In this document: piece after piece, positions 50,876 to 59,743 of the stretch | Layout: every line of letters begins with the position of its first letter | Position numbering within the stretch: the first letter of the stretch is position 1 | Assembly (NCBI RefSeq): GCF_001679645.1 | Contig: NZ_LRUN01000075.1 | Location: 1-64,000, forward strand | Source: Pseudomonas bananamidigenes | GTDB taxonomy: Bacteria; Pseudomonadota; Gammaproteobacteria; Pseudomonadales; Pseudomonadaceae | DNA: 64,000 nt | Direction of reading: 5' to 3' | Program-made: the position numbers and the translations under genes | Notes under the pieces: model-generated | Database searches by the model: none | What the model was told of the DNA's origin: nothing | The model's input: only the letters and a program-made list of their open reading frames with translations

Positions 50876-51994
50876 ATGCCCACTCGTCGTGAGTTCATCA
50901 AACAGGTTTCAGTCGCCGCCGGCGTAGGCGCTGCCGTCATGGGCCTTGGTCTGTCCCCGGCGCGGGTACTGGCGGCCAGCGGAGGTCGCTGGTTCATGCC
51001 CGACGAGGGCGACAAACACGAACGCGCCTACATGGCCTTCGGCGCGCAGGACGCAATCTGGGAAGACTTCACCGAAGACGTCCAGGAAGCCCTGGGCCGG
51101 ATCGCCCGCGCCATTGCCCGCTACGAACCGCTGACCATTTATTGCCGCAGCAGCGAACGCAGCCTGGCCGAAGAGATTTGCGGCACGTCCAACATCACCT
51201 ACCAGATCGCCAACCTCGATGACATCTGGATGCGTGACATCAGCGCCAACTTCGTCATTGACGACAAGAATGGCCTGGGCGCGGTGGACTTCAATTTCAG
51301 CGGCTGGGGTAACAAGCAACAGCACTCCAAAGACGCGAAAATCGCCCAACGTGTAGCGCAAGACGCGCAAGCAACCTACATCCGCAGCGAACTGGTGGGC
51401 GAGGGCGGCGGTATCGAAGTCGATGGCCACGGCACCGGGATCATGACCGAAAGCTGCTGGGTCAACGCCAACCGCAACCCCGGCTGGAGCAAGGCCGATG
51501 TCGAGGCGGAACTGAAAGCACGCCTGGGCCTGCGCAAAATCATCTGGCTGCCGGGCATCAAGGGCAAGGACATCACTGATGCCCACGTCGATTTCTACGC
51601 GCGCTTCGTCAAGCCCGGCGTAGTGATCGCCAACCTTGATACCGACCCGAAGTCCTACGACAACAAGGTCACTTTGGCGCATCTGGAGATCCTGAAGAAA
51701 GCCACCGACGCCGACGGTCGCCCGCTGCAGATCCACACCGTGTCGCCACCGCTCAATCCACGCAAGACCAAGTTCAACAAGAACAACGACGACTTCGCGG
51801 CCGGTTACATCAACTACTTCGTCATCAACGGCGCGGTCATCGCCCCGGAGTTCGGCGACAAGGAGGCCGACAAGAAGGCCTTCGACCTGCTCAAGCAGCT
51901 CTACCCGAACCGCGACGTGGTACAGATCAACATCGACGCCATCGCGGCCGGTGGTGGCGGGATTCACTGCGTGACCAGTCACCAGCCGGCGTGA
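50876..51994 (+). CDS. Tat-exported agmatine deiminase-family protein
   Basis: A 372-residue second PAD-family enzyme, with a twin-arginine signal (TRREFIKQVSVAAGVGAAVMGLGL...ARVLAAS) that the cytoplasmic AguA lacks. Catalytic elements are kept: DIWMRDISANFV, GGGIEVDGHGTG, DAHVDFYARF and Cys365 in GGGGIHCVTSHQPA. It would act folded in the periplasm, deiminating agmatine or another guanidine before uptake by the binding protein encoded just upstream (46-bp gap). The start at 50876 is set by the Tat motif and by CAGGAACG upstream. The exact substrate is inferred from the operon. Confidence 0.9.
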   Translation: MPTRREFIKQVSVAAGVGAAVMGLGLSPARVLAASGGRWFMPDEGDKHERAYMAFGAQDAIWEDFTEDVQEALGRIARAIARYEPLTIYCRSSERSLAEEICGTSNITYQIANLDDIWMRDISANFVIDDKNGLGAVDFNFSGWGNKQQHSKDAKIAQRVAQDAQATYIRSELVGEGGGIEVDGHGTGIMTESCWVNANRNPGWSKADVEAELKARLGLRKIIWLPGIKGKDITDAHVDFYARFVKPGVVIANLDTDPKSYDNKVTLAHLEILKKATDADGRPLQIHTVSPPLNPRKTKFNKNNDDFAAGYINYFVINGAVIAPEFGDKEADKKAFDLLKQLYPNRDVVQINIDAIAAGGGGIHCVTSHQPA

Positions 51995-52003
51995 GGCCGT
52001 TGC

Positions 52004-52666
52004 TCAGCGAAACCGTTGGGGAAGCGCTTCGGCAAAGGGATAGAAGTCAAACCAGGGTTTGGCTTCGTCGATCACCTGGCGGAAAGACGGGCGCTGCACC
52101 AGTCGCTCGAAGTAAGCGCCGAGGCGAGGGCGGTCGGCGCCAAACGGCACCAGTGTACTGGCGTAGAACAGCGCCGGACTGGCGGAGCAATCGGCCATGC
52201 TGTAGGCCGGGCTGGCGATCCATGGGTGGGTCGCCAACTGGTTTTCCAGCATGTCGTAGGCGGTGTTGAGCAAGGTGCGCTGGCTGCTCAGATCGGCGTT
52301 TGCATTGTGGATGCGGTCGGCGACGATCTGCGACATCGGCGTCATCACGTAGTTGTCGAAAAAACGGTCCCACAAACGCACTTGCAGCGCGGTATCCCAG
52401 TCATCGGGGATCAGGTGGCCCGCTCCGGCGTGGTAATGGTCCAGATATTCGATGATCACGCTCGACTCCGGCACATTGTGCTGGCGGGCGCGATCCTGCA
52501 ATACCGGGAACTTGACCAGTGGCCACAGCGCCCGCAGCTCGGCCCGCTCGGCTTCGCTGGACAGGTCGATCAGACGTTTTTCGAAGGCGACGCCGTGTTC
52601 GTACAGGGCAATCAGGGCTTTGTGGCAGTAGGACGACAACGGATGGTAATAGAGGGTCAAGTCCAT
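52004..52666 (-). CDS. Glutathione S-transferase family protein
   Basis: A 220-residue GST: thioredoxin-fold N terminus (LTLYYHPLSSYCHKALIALYEHG, ALWPLVKFPVLQD, PESSVIIEYLDHY) and helical C-terminal domain (MADCSASPALFYAST). Ser12 or Cys14 could be the catalytic residue. It uses or binds glutathione; substrate unknown. It is convergent with the Tat deiminase gene, 9 bp apart. Upstream on the same strand lies a gene remnant and then the thioesterase gene. Confidence 0.9.
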   Translation of the reverse strand: MDLTLYYHPLSSYCHKALIALYEHGVAFEKRLIDLSSEAERAELRALWPLVKFPVLQDRARQHNVPESSVIIEYLDHYHAGAGHLIPDDWDTALQVRLWDRFFDNYVMTPMSQIVADRIHNANADLSSQRTLLNTAYDMLENQLATHPWIASPAYSMADCSASPALFYASTLVPFGADRPRLGAYFERLVQRPSFRQVIDEAKPWFDFYPFAEALPQRFR

Positions 52667-52698
52667 GGTTCAACGCCTCGCGGTGGTGGTGAAAGGCA

Positions 52699-52866
52699 CT
52701 ACACAGGTATAGCGCGCCTGCGCACGGCCACGCATTTGATTTCCACCAGCAATCCCGGATGCGCCAGTTCACTGACGCCGATGCAGGTCCAGGCACAGAA
52801 GCCTTTGGGGAATACGCGGTTCTTCACGTCACGAAATATCGGCATGTGCCGGCTCGTGTCGGATTT
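52699..52866 (-). pseudogene. C-terminal remnant of a RidA-like gene
   Basis: Read on the minus strand, this stretch encodes MPIFRDVKNRVFPKGFC, WTCIGVSELAHPGLLVEI and ends KCVAVRRRAIPV before a stop. That is the C-terminal strand pattern of a RidA-family protein, including the conserved IGVSEL..P..LVEIK block. The N-terminal two thirds are missing: the thioesterase gene ends exactly where the fragment begins. No ribosome-binding site was seen, so the fragment is probably not expressed as a useful protein. Confidence 0.7.
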
Positions 52867-53360
52867 CAGCGACCGTGCGCAAGCGCCGCCAGTTGTTCGG
52901 TATCCACCCGCACAAACACCGAATCACCCACCGCCGTCAGCACATCCCCGGCGTACACCTCGCAGATCACCCGGCTCTTGCGCCCGGTTTCACCTTCGAC
53001 TTTTGCCTTCAGCGTCAGCGGCACGCCCATCGGCGTGGGCTTGATGAATTTGATGCCGAGATTGCCGGTGACGCAGTTGATGCGCGGCAGGCTTTCGGCT
53101 TCACGCCCTTCGGCGCGGTAGTGGTAAGCCATCGCCGTCCAGTTCGAATGGCAGTCCACCAGCATTGCGATCAGGCCGCCGTAGACCAGCTCCGGCCAGC
53201 CGCAGTATTTGGCCTCGGGCGCATGCTCGGCCATGACGTGTACGCCGTCTTCATGCCAGAAGCTCTTGATGTGCAAGCCGTGCGGATTGCTGCTGCCGCA
53301 GCCGAAGCAGACGCCGTCGGGGGCGGCGGTGTCTTGCAGGGAAGTGTCGAGGGGGGACAT
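52866..53360 (-). CDS. PaaI-type hotdog-fold thioesterase
   Basis: A 164-residue hotdog protein: CFGCGSSNPHGLHIKSF with a zinc-ligand-like CxxC, then VYGGLIAMLVDCHSNWTAMAYHY, which contains the usual Asp/His region, and IKFIKPTPMGVPLTLKAKVEGE. It would hydrolyse acyl-CoA thioesters; the physiological substrate is unknown. It is followed directly by the RidA remnant. AAGGATG-like sequence lies upstream of the ATG. Confidence 0.88.
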   Translation of the reverse strand: MSPLDTSLQDTAAPDGVCFGCGSSNPHGLHIKSFWHEDGVHVMAEHAPEAKYCGWPELVYGGLIAMLVDCHSNWTAMAYHYRAEGREAESLPRINCVTGNLGIKFIKPTPMGVPLTLKAKVEGETGRKSRVICEVYAGDVLTAVGDSVFVRVDTEQLAALAHGR

Positions 53361-53475
53361 GCCGGGATCATCCTTAAACGGGTTAGTCGAACCGAGGGGA
53401 TTCTAACCCTGAATCAAGGACAAGGCGTTGCTTCAAGTGACGCCGTCTGCTGCTGACATTGATCCCCGCACGATG

Positions 53476-53760
53476 CTAATTGCGTTGAGCCAGATTGCGT
53501 TGAAATTCCTCGAAGCTGCACGGCAGGCTCGCAGCCTTGCGCTTTTTCGATGTGTCGTGCTCGTCGGGCAATTGATCGCTCAACTCCCAGACTTCAAGCA
53601 TCTTCGCGTACTCGAAGGCATGGCGCGGGCTGCTCTGAATCCACTGCTGGAAGGCCTGGCGTTCTTCGGGCGTGCAGGTTTCGTCTTGCAGGCGCAAGCA
53701 CCAGTGAGCTGCCTGATGGAGGATTTCATCATCGGCGTCTTGAGGACTTTGGCGATTCAT
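53476..53760 (-). CDS. Orphan FecR/PupR N-terminal domain (DUF4880) protein
   Basis: A 94-residue protein consisting of the cytoplasmic N-terminal domain of FecR-type anti-sigma regulators: DEILHQAAHWCLRLQDETCTPEERQAFQQWIQSSPRHAFEYAKMLEVWE. The transmembrane and periplasmic domains that normally follow (to about 320 residues) are absent, and no ECF sigma factor or FecA receptor gene adjoins. A truncated gene or a free-standing sigma-binding protein are both possible. The start at 53760 has GGAAA upstream. Confidence 0.8.
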   Translation of the reverse strand: MNRQSPQDADDEILHQAAHWCLRLQDETCTPEERQAFQQWIQSSPRHAFEYAKMLEVWELSDQLPDEHDTSKKRKAASLPCSFEEFQRNLAQRN

Positions 53761-53974
53761 TGACTGTTTCCAGGATGGCCGGAGAGGGCACTTTACCCTG
53801 CCTCTTGCAAAAAAAACGTCAAATTTCCACAGGGATTCAGCCGGCCCGACGGACAGAATGCGCGTGCGCCGGACAGATCGCGCCGCCATTCAGGCTTTTC
53901 GACGTTTTGTCATATTCCGGCACTTTCCGATGTAGAGAGTGGGCAGCCCAACCGGTTTTCAATGAGGCTGCATC

Positions 53975-55885
53975 GTGTTTCCACGTCTACTGTGTTCGCT
54001 GTCCGTGCTGAGTCTGTCCATCGCCGCCGCCCACGCGGCCAGCCTTGATACCCCGCGCCTGCAGGGTATCGACAACTTCCGCGATGTCGCCGGTGTCACC
54101 ACGGCCTACTCCACGGCCCATGACGGCACGATGCGCGCCGGTGTGTTTTATCGCTCGAATGCGCTGACGCCGACGGCGTCGGATCTGGCGACCCTCAACG
54201 GGCTGGGGATCAAGGCCGTTTACGACTTGCGCACCCCCAGTGAAATCGCGGCCACGCCGGACACGCTGATCAGCGGCGCGACCTACCAGAACATCGACAT
54301 CATCGGCGCCACCACTTCGGGCGCGAACATCACCACGGTCTCGTTCAAAAGCGCCGCCGATGCCATCGCCATGATGCAGGACACCAACCGCGCCTTTGTC
54401 AGCGATGCCGGCATGCGCCGCCAGCTCGGCGTGTTGTTCAACGAACTGGCCGGTGTCGACGGTGCCGCGCTGTTCCACTGCACCGCCGGCAAGGACCGCA
54501 CCGGCTGGACCGCCGCCGTGCTGCAAAGCATCGCCGGGGTCGACAACGCCACGATCATGAGCAACTACCTGGCGACCAACGACTACACCGCCGCCCGGGT
54601 GGCCAGGACACTGGCGATGATGCCGGCAAACATGGCTGCCATTTACGCGCCGCTGCTGGGCGTGGAGGCCAGTTACCTGCAAGCCGGCCTGGATCAGGTG
54701 ACTGCGCAATACGGCAGCATGGACAACTACCTCAAGCAGGGTCTGGGTCTGTCCCAGGAAACCATCTATGTGCTGCGCGGCAAAATGGTCGAGTACAACA
54801 GCCTGCCCGGTCAGGCAGGGCTGATCGGCAATGCCGCCGCCGGTGCGCAGCTGTTGCAGGCGTTGCAAAACAGCAAACTGTCGGGCACCTACAGCGCCTA
54901 CAACTACTACCTGCAATCGGCCATCGACGCCGGAACTCTGGGCGGTGTCGAGTCCACCGTCGGCGGTCAGGTGCATGCCGATGCGGCGAGTTACCTGCTG
55001 CGTCAGAACGCAATGATCGAGCAGGCCGCCGCGCCGTTCGCCAGCGGCACTGATCTCAAGGTCGGCCAGTACCGGTTGTGGAGCACCGCGCTCGCCGGTT
55101 ACCTGGGCACCGACGGTTCGGCCCATGCGCAAAGCAGCAACGAACACAGCCAGGGCCTGATGGTCGGCGTTACCCAGCGCTTCTCCGAACAACTCAGCGC
55201 GCGCGGCGGGATCGGTTACAGCAAGGGCACCGTTGGCGCGGCGGGCGGCGAGGCCAATACCGATTTCGCCTTCCTCGATCTGGGCGCCCGTTATGGCTTC
55301 ACCAGTCTGGAACGGGGTTTGTTTGCCGATGCCAACCTCAGTACCGGCTACGTCGACTACGACAGCAAACGCGACCTCGGCGGTGGCCTCGGTTCGGCGA
55401 AGGGCGACACCCACGGCAATCTCAGCGGCGCCACGCTGGCGCTGGGTTATCGCCTGCCGATGAACGATATGGTTCTGGAGCCGAGCCTCGGCGTGCGCGT
55501 CAGTCGTCTCGACCTGTCGGGCTTCCAGGAGAAGGGCAGCGAGCTGGCCCTCGATGTCGACGGCCTCCAGCAAACCCGTCGCAGCGCCGTGGCCAATCTT
55601 GAGGTCTCGTTCGCTCCGATGTCTGCGGACGCATGGCAACTGGTGCCGGGCGTGCGGGTCGGCTACGAGCGTGTGCTGGGCGATCATCAGGTCGACAGTG
55701 AAGGGCATCTGCTGGGACTGGATATCGAACAACGCGCGGCGTTCGACAACCGTGATCAGTTCAGCGGCGGCGTCAACCTGATGGCCAGCCTTGGCGCGTT
55801 GAGTCTGGGCGCCGACGTCGGCGCAAGCGGCGGGGGCGACAGCCACGGTTTCAGTGGCGGGCTCAAGGCCAGTTATCAGTTCTGA
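53975..55885 (+). CDS. Protein-tyrosine-phosphatase-like passenger fused to autotransporter barrel
   Basis: A 636-residue type V secreted protein starting at a GTG (53975) with TGAGG seven bases upstream. It has a signal peptide (LCSLSVLSLSIAAAHAA). Residues 23-260 form a Y_phosphatase3-type domain (LQGIDNFRDVAGV, AGVFYRSNALTP, KAVYDLRTPSE, and the P-loop HCTAGKDRTGW with Cys169 and Arg175). Residues about 370-636 form an autotransporter beta-barrel (GQYRLWSTALAGYLGTDG, GYSKGTVGAAGG) ending SYQF. It is likely displayed on or released from the cell surface; whether it dephosphorylates proteins, phosphoinositides or small phosphates is unknown. Confidence 0.92.
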   Translation: MFPRLLCSLSVLSLSIAAAHAASLDTPRLQGIDNFRDVAGVTTAYSTAHDGTMRAGVFYRSNALTPTASDLATLNGLGIKAVYDLRTPSEIAATPDTLISGATYQNIDIIGATTSGANITTVSFKSAADAIAMMQDTNRAFVSDAGMRRQLGVLFNELAGVDGAALFHCTAGKDRTGWTAAVLQSIAGVDNATIMSNYLATNDYTAARVARTLAMMPANMAAIYAPLLGVEASYLQAGLDQVTAQYGSMDNYLKQGLGLSQETIYVLRGKMVEYNSLPGQAGLIGNAAAGAQLLQALQNSKLSGTYSAYNYYLQSAIDAGTLGGVESTVGGQVHADAASYLLRQNAMIEQAAAPFASGTDLKVGQYRLWSTALAGYLGTDGSAHAQSSNEHSQGLMVGVTQRFSEQLSARGGIGYSKGTVGAAGGEANTDFAFLDLGARYGFTSLERGLFADANLSTGYVDYDSKRDLGGGLGSAKGDTHGNLSGATLALGYRLPMNDMVLEPSLGVRVSRLDLSGFQEKGSELALDVDGLQQTRRSAVANLEVSFAPMSADAWQLVPGVRVGYERVLGDHQVDSEGHLLGLDIEQRAAFDNRDQFSGGVNLMASLGALSLGADVGASGGGDSHGFSGGLKASYQF

Positions 55886-55902
55886 ACATTTGAAGGTGAA
55901 GA

Positions 55903-55930
55903 AAAAGGACTGCGTCAGCGCAGTCCTTTT
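55903..55930. terminator. Bidirectional terminator containing the AraC-gene stop codon
   Basis: A perfect 12-bp stem (55903-55914 with 55919-55930) around TCAG, flanked by A and T runs on both sides. The stop codon of the convergent AraC-type gene (55915-55917) lies in the loop, so the last codons of that gene form one arm. Confidence 0.9.
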
Positions 55931-56952
55931 CGCATTTCTGCGGGGCTTACGCCGTAGGCATCCTGAAAGTACTGGCAGAACCGCCCGACATTACTGAAGC
56001 CGTATCGCAGGGCCACTTCGCTCACCGTTGACGACGAACCTCGCTTCAACGCTTCGCAGGCCCGCTCCAGCCTGACCTGGCGCTGATACGCGACAATCGA
56101 GGTCCCGACAAACCGCCGGAAGCCTTCCTGCAACGCCCGCAGGCTGACGTTCACCCTTCCCGCCAGATCCGTCCCGCTGAGCAGTTGCTCGGGATGCGCC
56201 TGAATGTATTCGATGGCCTGTTTCACATGCCGTGGCGCAATTGACGCTTCAGGCCGGCGCAGGGCTTCGCTGAAATTGTGCGGCCAGGCTTCCAGCACCG
56301 CGTCCACCAGCATTTCCCGCAGGCGCGATGGCATCAGTGAACCGGCGTTCAACAGCAAGTCAAATTCAGTGCCGGTGGCCAGATCGATCAGAGCACGAAT
56401 GCCCTGAAACGCCGGGCTGTTCAGATCCACCCTCGGCTCGAAATGCAGCTTGTGCACGATCGGTCGGCCCAACAGCGACGACAAGCGTTCGGTGAGCGCA
56501 GCACGACTGATCGACATGCCGTGCTGGGCGTGATTGTCGACGAAGCGCATCGAGCGCAGATCCGCCTTGTCGATGGCCAGCCCCACATCGCTCAGCCCCA
56601 CGGATTCATGGTTGAAAACGATCTTGCCGGCGGTGGGAATCACGAAGGTGATTTCATCGAACGGCTCGGGAAACGCGACCGTGAAATCGCCCCGATAATG
56701 CATGCGCCGGAAACTCACGCCTTCGTACCGGCCGTAAACGCCGCCGATGATGATGTCGTTGGGCGGTGGCGGTGTGTCGCCGTAACGATTGCCGAACATC
56801 CGCGAGAACAGCGCGCCGAAATCGTCGCAGGGCATATCGGCGGATCTGAGAATGATGGTCTGACGCGTCGGGCTTGAATACACCGGGAAGGTCACCTTGG
56901 CAGTCGGGCGAAGAGGCGCGAGGACGTTAGCAACCGCCCATGACAGCGACAT
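55915..56952 (-). CDS. AraC-family transcriptional regulator
   Basis: A 345-residue regulator with an AraC-binding-domain-like N terminus (AFPEPFDEITFVIPTAGKIVFNHES) and C-terminal double HTH (LAGRVNVSLRALQEGFRRFVGTSIVAYQRQVRLERACEALKRG; VSEVALRYGFSNVGRFCQYFQDAYGVSPAEMRK). It resembles regulators of aromatic or amino-compound catabolism. It lies 12 bp from the stop of the LysR gene upstream (56965) on the same strand. Its target is not clear; both neighbouring operons are candidates. Confidence 0.9.
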   Translation of the reverse strand: MSLSWAVANVLAPLRPTAKVTFPVYSSPTRQTIILRSADMPCDDFGALFSRMFGNRYGDTPPPPNDIIIGGVYGRYEGVSFRRMHYRGDFTVAFPEPFDEITFVIPTAGKIVFNHESVGLSDVGLAIDKADLRSMRFVDNHAQHGMSISRAALTERLSSLLGRPIVHKLHFEPRVDLNSPAFQGIRALIDLATGTEFDLLLNAGSLMPSRLREMLVDAVLEAWPHNFSEALRRPEASIAPRHVKQAIEYIQAHPEQLLSGTDLAGRVNVSLRALQEGFRRFVGTSIVAYQRQVRLERACEALKRGSSSTVSEVALRYGFSNVGRFCQYFQDAYGVSPAEMRKGLR

Positions 56953-56964
56953 GACACAACCGGA

Positions 56965-57870
56965 TCACGTCGCTTGCCAGTGTGCTTTCAGGAAGTCGAT
57001 GAACACCTTCACCTTGCGCGTATTGCGCCGATGGGCCTGATACAGCACGTAGATCCACGGGCCGAAGGCGCTGGGCTCACGCCAGTATTCGGGCATCAAT
57101 TCCACCAGCTCGCCCCGGGCGAGATACGGCGCGGCGCTCCATTGCGGGAGAAATTGCAGGCCTTGCCCGTCCAGCAGGCAGGCCAGCAGGAAGTCGTAAT
57201 TGTCGCTGGCGATGCGCGGGGTGGGCTGGGTCATGCGCAAACGTCGCTCGCCCTGTTTGACCCACCAGAAATGCCGGTTGAGCAGTGGGTGACGGAAGAT
57301 CAGCCAGTCATGCTGGTGATAGTTGTCCAGTGACACATCGCTGCCCTTGCGCGCCAGATAGGCCGGGCTGGCGCAGAGCTGCACGCGGTTTTCCACCAGC
57401 GGCTGGGCGATCACCCCCGGCAGGTCGATCGGCCCGTCACGCAGCGCCAGGTCGTAGCTGGCATCCACCGGATCGTCGTAGTTGTCGCTCAGATCCACTT
57501 CGAGGTTCACCTGCGGGTGCTCGTTGAGAAAGCGGCAGCACACCTGATTGAGAAAGGCCGGGGCGAAGGAGGGCGGGGCGATGATGCGCAACTCGCCGCG
57601 CAATTCATGTTTGAGCTGCTCGACGCCTTCGCTGGCCAGTTGCAGTTGCAACAGCGCCTGACGCGCGCCTTCCAGATAGATCCGCCCGGCCTCGGTCAGC
57701 GCCATGCGTCGGGTCGTGCGGTCGAACAGACGGCTGCCGAGTTCCTCTTCCAGTTGCGCCACAGCCTTGGTCAGGGCCGATGGCGTGTTGCCGAGCACCT
57801 CGGCGGCACGGCTGAAATTACCGTGTTCGGCGGTGGCGACGAACATGGTCAGGGCGCTCATTTTGTCCAT
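56965..57870 (-). CDS. LysR-family transcriptional regulator
   Basis: A 301-residue LTTR: NFSRAAEVLGNTPSALTKAVAQLEEELGSRLFDRTTRRMALTEAG then the effector domain. The start at 57870 is preferred over the upstream ATG at 57891 because AGGAA lies 7 bases before it. It is divergent from the amidohydrolase operon at 57976 across 105 bp, so it most likely regulates that operon. Confidence 0.92.
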   Translation of the reverse strand: MDKMSALTMFVATAEHGNFSRAAEVLGNTPSALTKAVAQLEEELGSRLFDRTTRRMALTEAGRIYLEGARQALLQLQLASEGVEQLKHELRGELRIIAPPSFAPAFLNQVCCRFLNEHPQVNLEVDLSDNYDDPVDASYDLALRDGPIDLPGVIAQPLVENRVQLCASPAYLARKGSDVSLDNYHQHDWLIFRHPLLNRHFWWVKQGERRLRMTQPTPRIASDNYDFLLACLLDGQGLQFLPQWSAAPYLARGELVELMPEYWREPSAFGPWIYVLYQAHRRNTRKVKVFIDFLKAHWQAT

Positions 57871-57975
57871 TGATCTATTCCTGATGGGCACAGAAGTTGT
57901 GCGTGAGACGGCATTCAGTTATCCGGCGGGCTTGGATAGTCTGGCTTAAGCCTAACAAAAACAAGGAGGGCGCTG

Positions 57976-59703
57976 ATGAAGCCGCTTCTGACCCTGATGG
58001 TGTCGTCCGCACTGGCCTGTGCCTCGCTGGAAAGTCTGGCCGCCACCGACCTGATCCTGCACAACGCGAAAATCTACACCGCCGAACCCGGCCAGGCGTT
58101 GCAGCAGGCCATCGCCATCGAGGGCGACAAGGTCGTGGCGGTCGGTTCGGATGCGCAGGTGCTGCGCCTCAAGTCCGCCAATACCCGGCTGATCGATCTG
58201 GGCGGCAAAGTGGTGATGCCCGGTTTCATCGACTCGCACTCCCACACGGTCAAGGGCGGCTTGCAGATGCTGCAGGCCAATCTCGACGGGCAGATGTTGC
58301 CGCTCGATGAACTGGAATCGCGCCTGCGCCAATGGCGTGAGGACGGCAAGGCCCGGCGCGGCGAGTTCTTGAGTGTCAGCGGATTGCCCTCGACTTACTG
58401 GAACCGGATCGACGCCCTGGAGCAGCGTTTCAATCAGGGCGAGTGGGCCGATCAGCCACTGTTGCTGCTGGGCTGGGACATGCACACCGGCTGGGCCAAT
58501 CAGGCGATGCTCAAGCGCGCCGGTATCGATGCGGCGCGGATCCAGGCCCTCAAACCCGAAGACAAAGATACCCTCGGTCATCACCCGGATGGCCAACCGA
58601 ACGGTTTCATGGTGGACGCTGGCCTCTACCCGGTGCAGGCCCTGTTGCCACCGCCGACCGATGAAGCGCTGCTGGCGGGCGGTCGCGCTGCGCTGGATTA
58701 CTACAAGAGTCTGGGCATCACCGGGTGGATGGATCCGCTGGCCAATGAACTGCCCGGTGCCGACGTGAAAAACGACTCGCCGGGCGTGCTGCCGACGTAC
58801 AAGAAACTTTCGGAAAACGGCGAACTTACCGCTCACGTCGCCGCATTGCTGATGGCGGATTCGAAGGCGACACCTGCGGATCTCGATGAACTGGACAAGG
58901 TCCGCCAGCAATTCCTCGGCGTGCACAACCTGACGCTGCCGGGCATCAAGGTGTTCGCCGACGGCGTGGCCGAATCACCCGCACAAAGCGCAGCCATGCT
59001 GGAGCCTTACAAGAATTCGAAGAAGTCCGGCGAGCTGCTGATCGATCCGGCGCACTTTGGCGAGCTGGTCAGCGCCGCCGACGCCCGTGGCTGGCTGGTG
59101 CACATCCACGCCATCGGCGACCGCGCGGTGCGTGAATCCCTGAATGGCATCGAGCAGGCGCGCAAGGATCGCCAGAGCGGCATTGCCCATTCGATCACCC
59201 ATTTGCAGATGGTCAACCCGAAAGAATTTGCCCGGTTCAAGGCGCTGAACGTCATCGCTTCGATGCAGATGTACTGGGCCAGCGCCGATGAATCGAGCAT
59301 GGATCTGGTCAAGCCCTACGTCAGCGCCATGGCTTTCATGTACACCTATCCGGCGCGCTCGCTGCTCAAGCAGGGCGCCACCATCGCCGGCGCAAGCGAC
59401 TGGCCGATCACCACGCCGGAACCGTGGAAAGCCATTTATCAGGCTGTCAGCCGCAAAGGCCCGAAAGGTGTGCTCAACGCTGCCGAAGACATCGATCGCC
59501 AGGCCATGTTCCAGGCCTACACCCTCAATGCCGCCAAGGTCCTGCGCCTGGAAGACAGCATCGGCTCACTCAAGCCCGGTAAACAGGCTGACCTGATCGT
59601 GCTCGACCGCGATGTGTTCACGGTCGCCCCTGAAGCCCTGCGCGACACCCAGGTGCTCAGCACCTTCTTCGCCGGTCGCGAAATCTACCGCCGTCAGCCG
59701 TAA
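57976..59703 (+). CDS. Exported amidohydrolase (YtcJ-like)
   Basis: A 575-residue metal-dependent hydrolase with a signal peptide (LLTLMVSSALACASLESLAA). Family motifs: VMPGFIDSHSHT (metal-binding His-x-His), WLVHIHAIGDRAVRES, IAHSITHLQ, ASDWPITTPEPW and the C-terminal LKPGKQADLIVLDRD. YtcJ-like enzymes hydrolyse N-acyl or formamide-like compounds. Export makes it act in the periplasm on material from outside. First gene of an operon with a C45-family acyltransferase and a MFS transporter. AAGGAGG precedes the ATG. Confidence 0.9.
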   Translation: MKPLLTLMVSSALACASLESLAATDLILHNAKIYTAEPGQALQQAIAIEGDKVVAVGSDAQVLRLKSANTRLIDLGGKVVMPGFIDSHSHTVKGGLQMLQANLDGQMLPLDELESRLRQWREDGKARRGEFLSVSGLPSTYWNRIDALEQRFNQGEWADQPLLLLGWDMHTGWANQAMLKRAGIDAARIQALKPEDKDTLGHHPDGQPNGFMVDAGLYPVQALLPPPTDEALLAGGRAALDYYKSLGITGWMDPLANELPGADVKNDSPGVLPTYKKLSENGELTAHVAALLMADSKATPADLDELDKVRQQFLGVHNLTLPGIKVFADGVAESPAQSAAMLEPYKNSKKSGELLIDPAHFGELVSAADARGWLVHIHAIGDRAVRESLNGIEQARKDRQSGIAHSITHLQMVNPKEFARFKALNVIASMQMYWASADESSMDLVKPYVSAMAFMYTYPARSLLKQGATIAGASDWPITTPEPWKAIYQAVSRKGPKGVLNAAEDIDRQAMFQAYTLNAAKVLRLEDSIGSLKPGKQADLIVLDRDVFTVAPEALRDTQVLSTFFAGREIYRRQP

Positions 59704-59743
59704 GTCGCACTCCATTACAACGCCAAAAAAAGGAAAACCTTTC

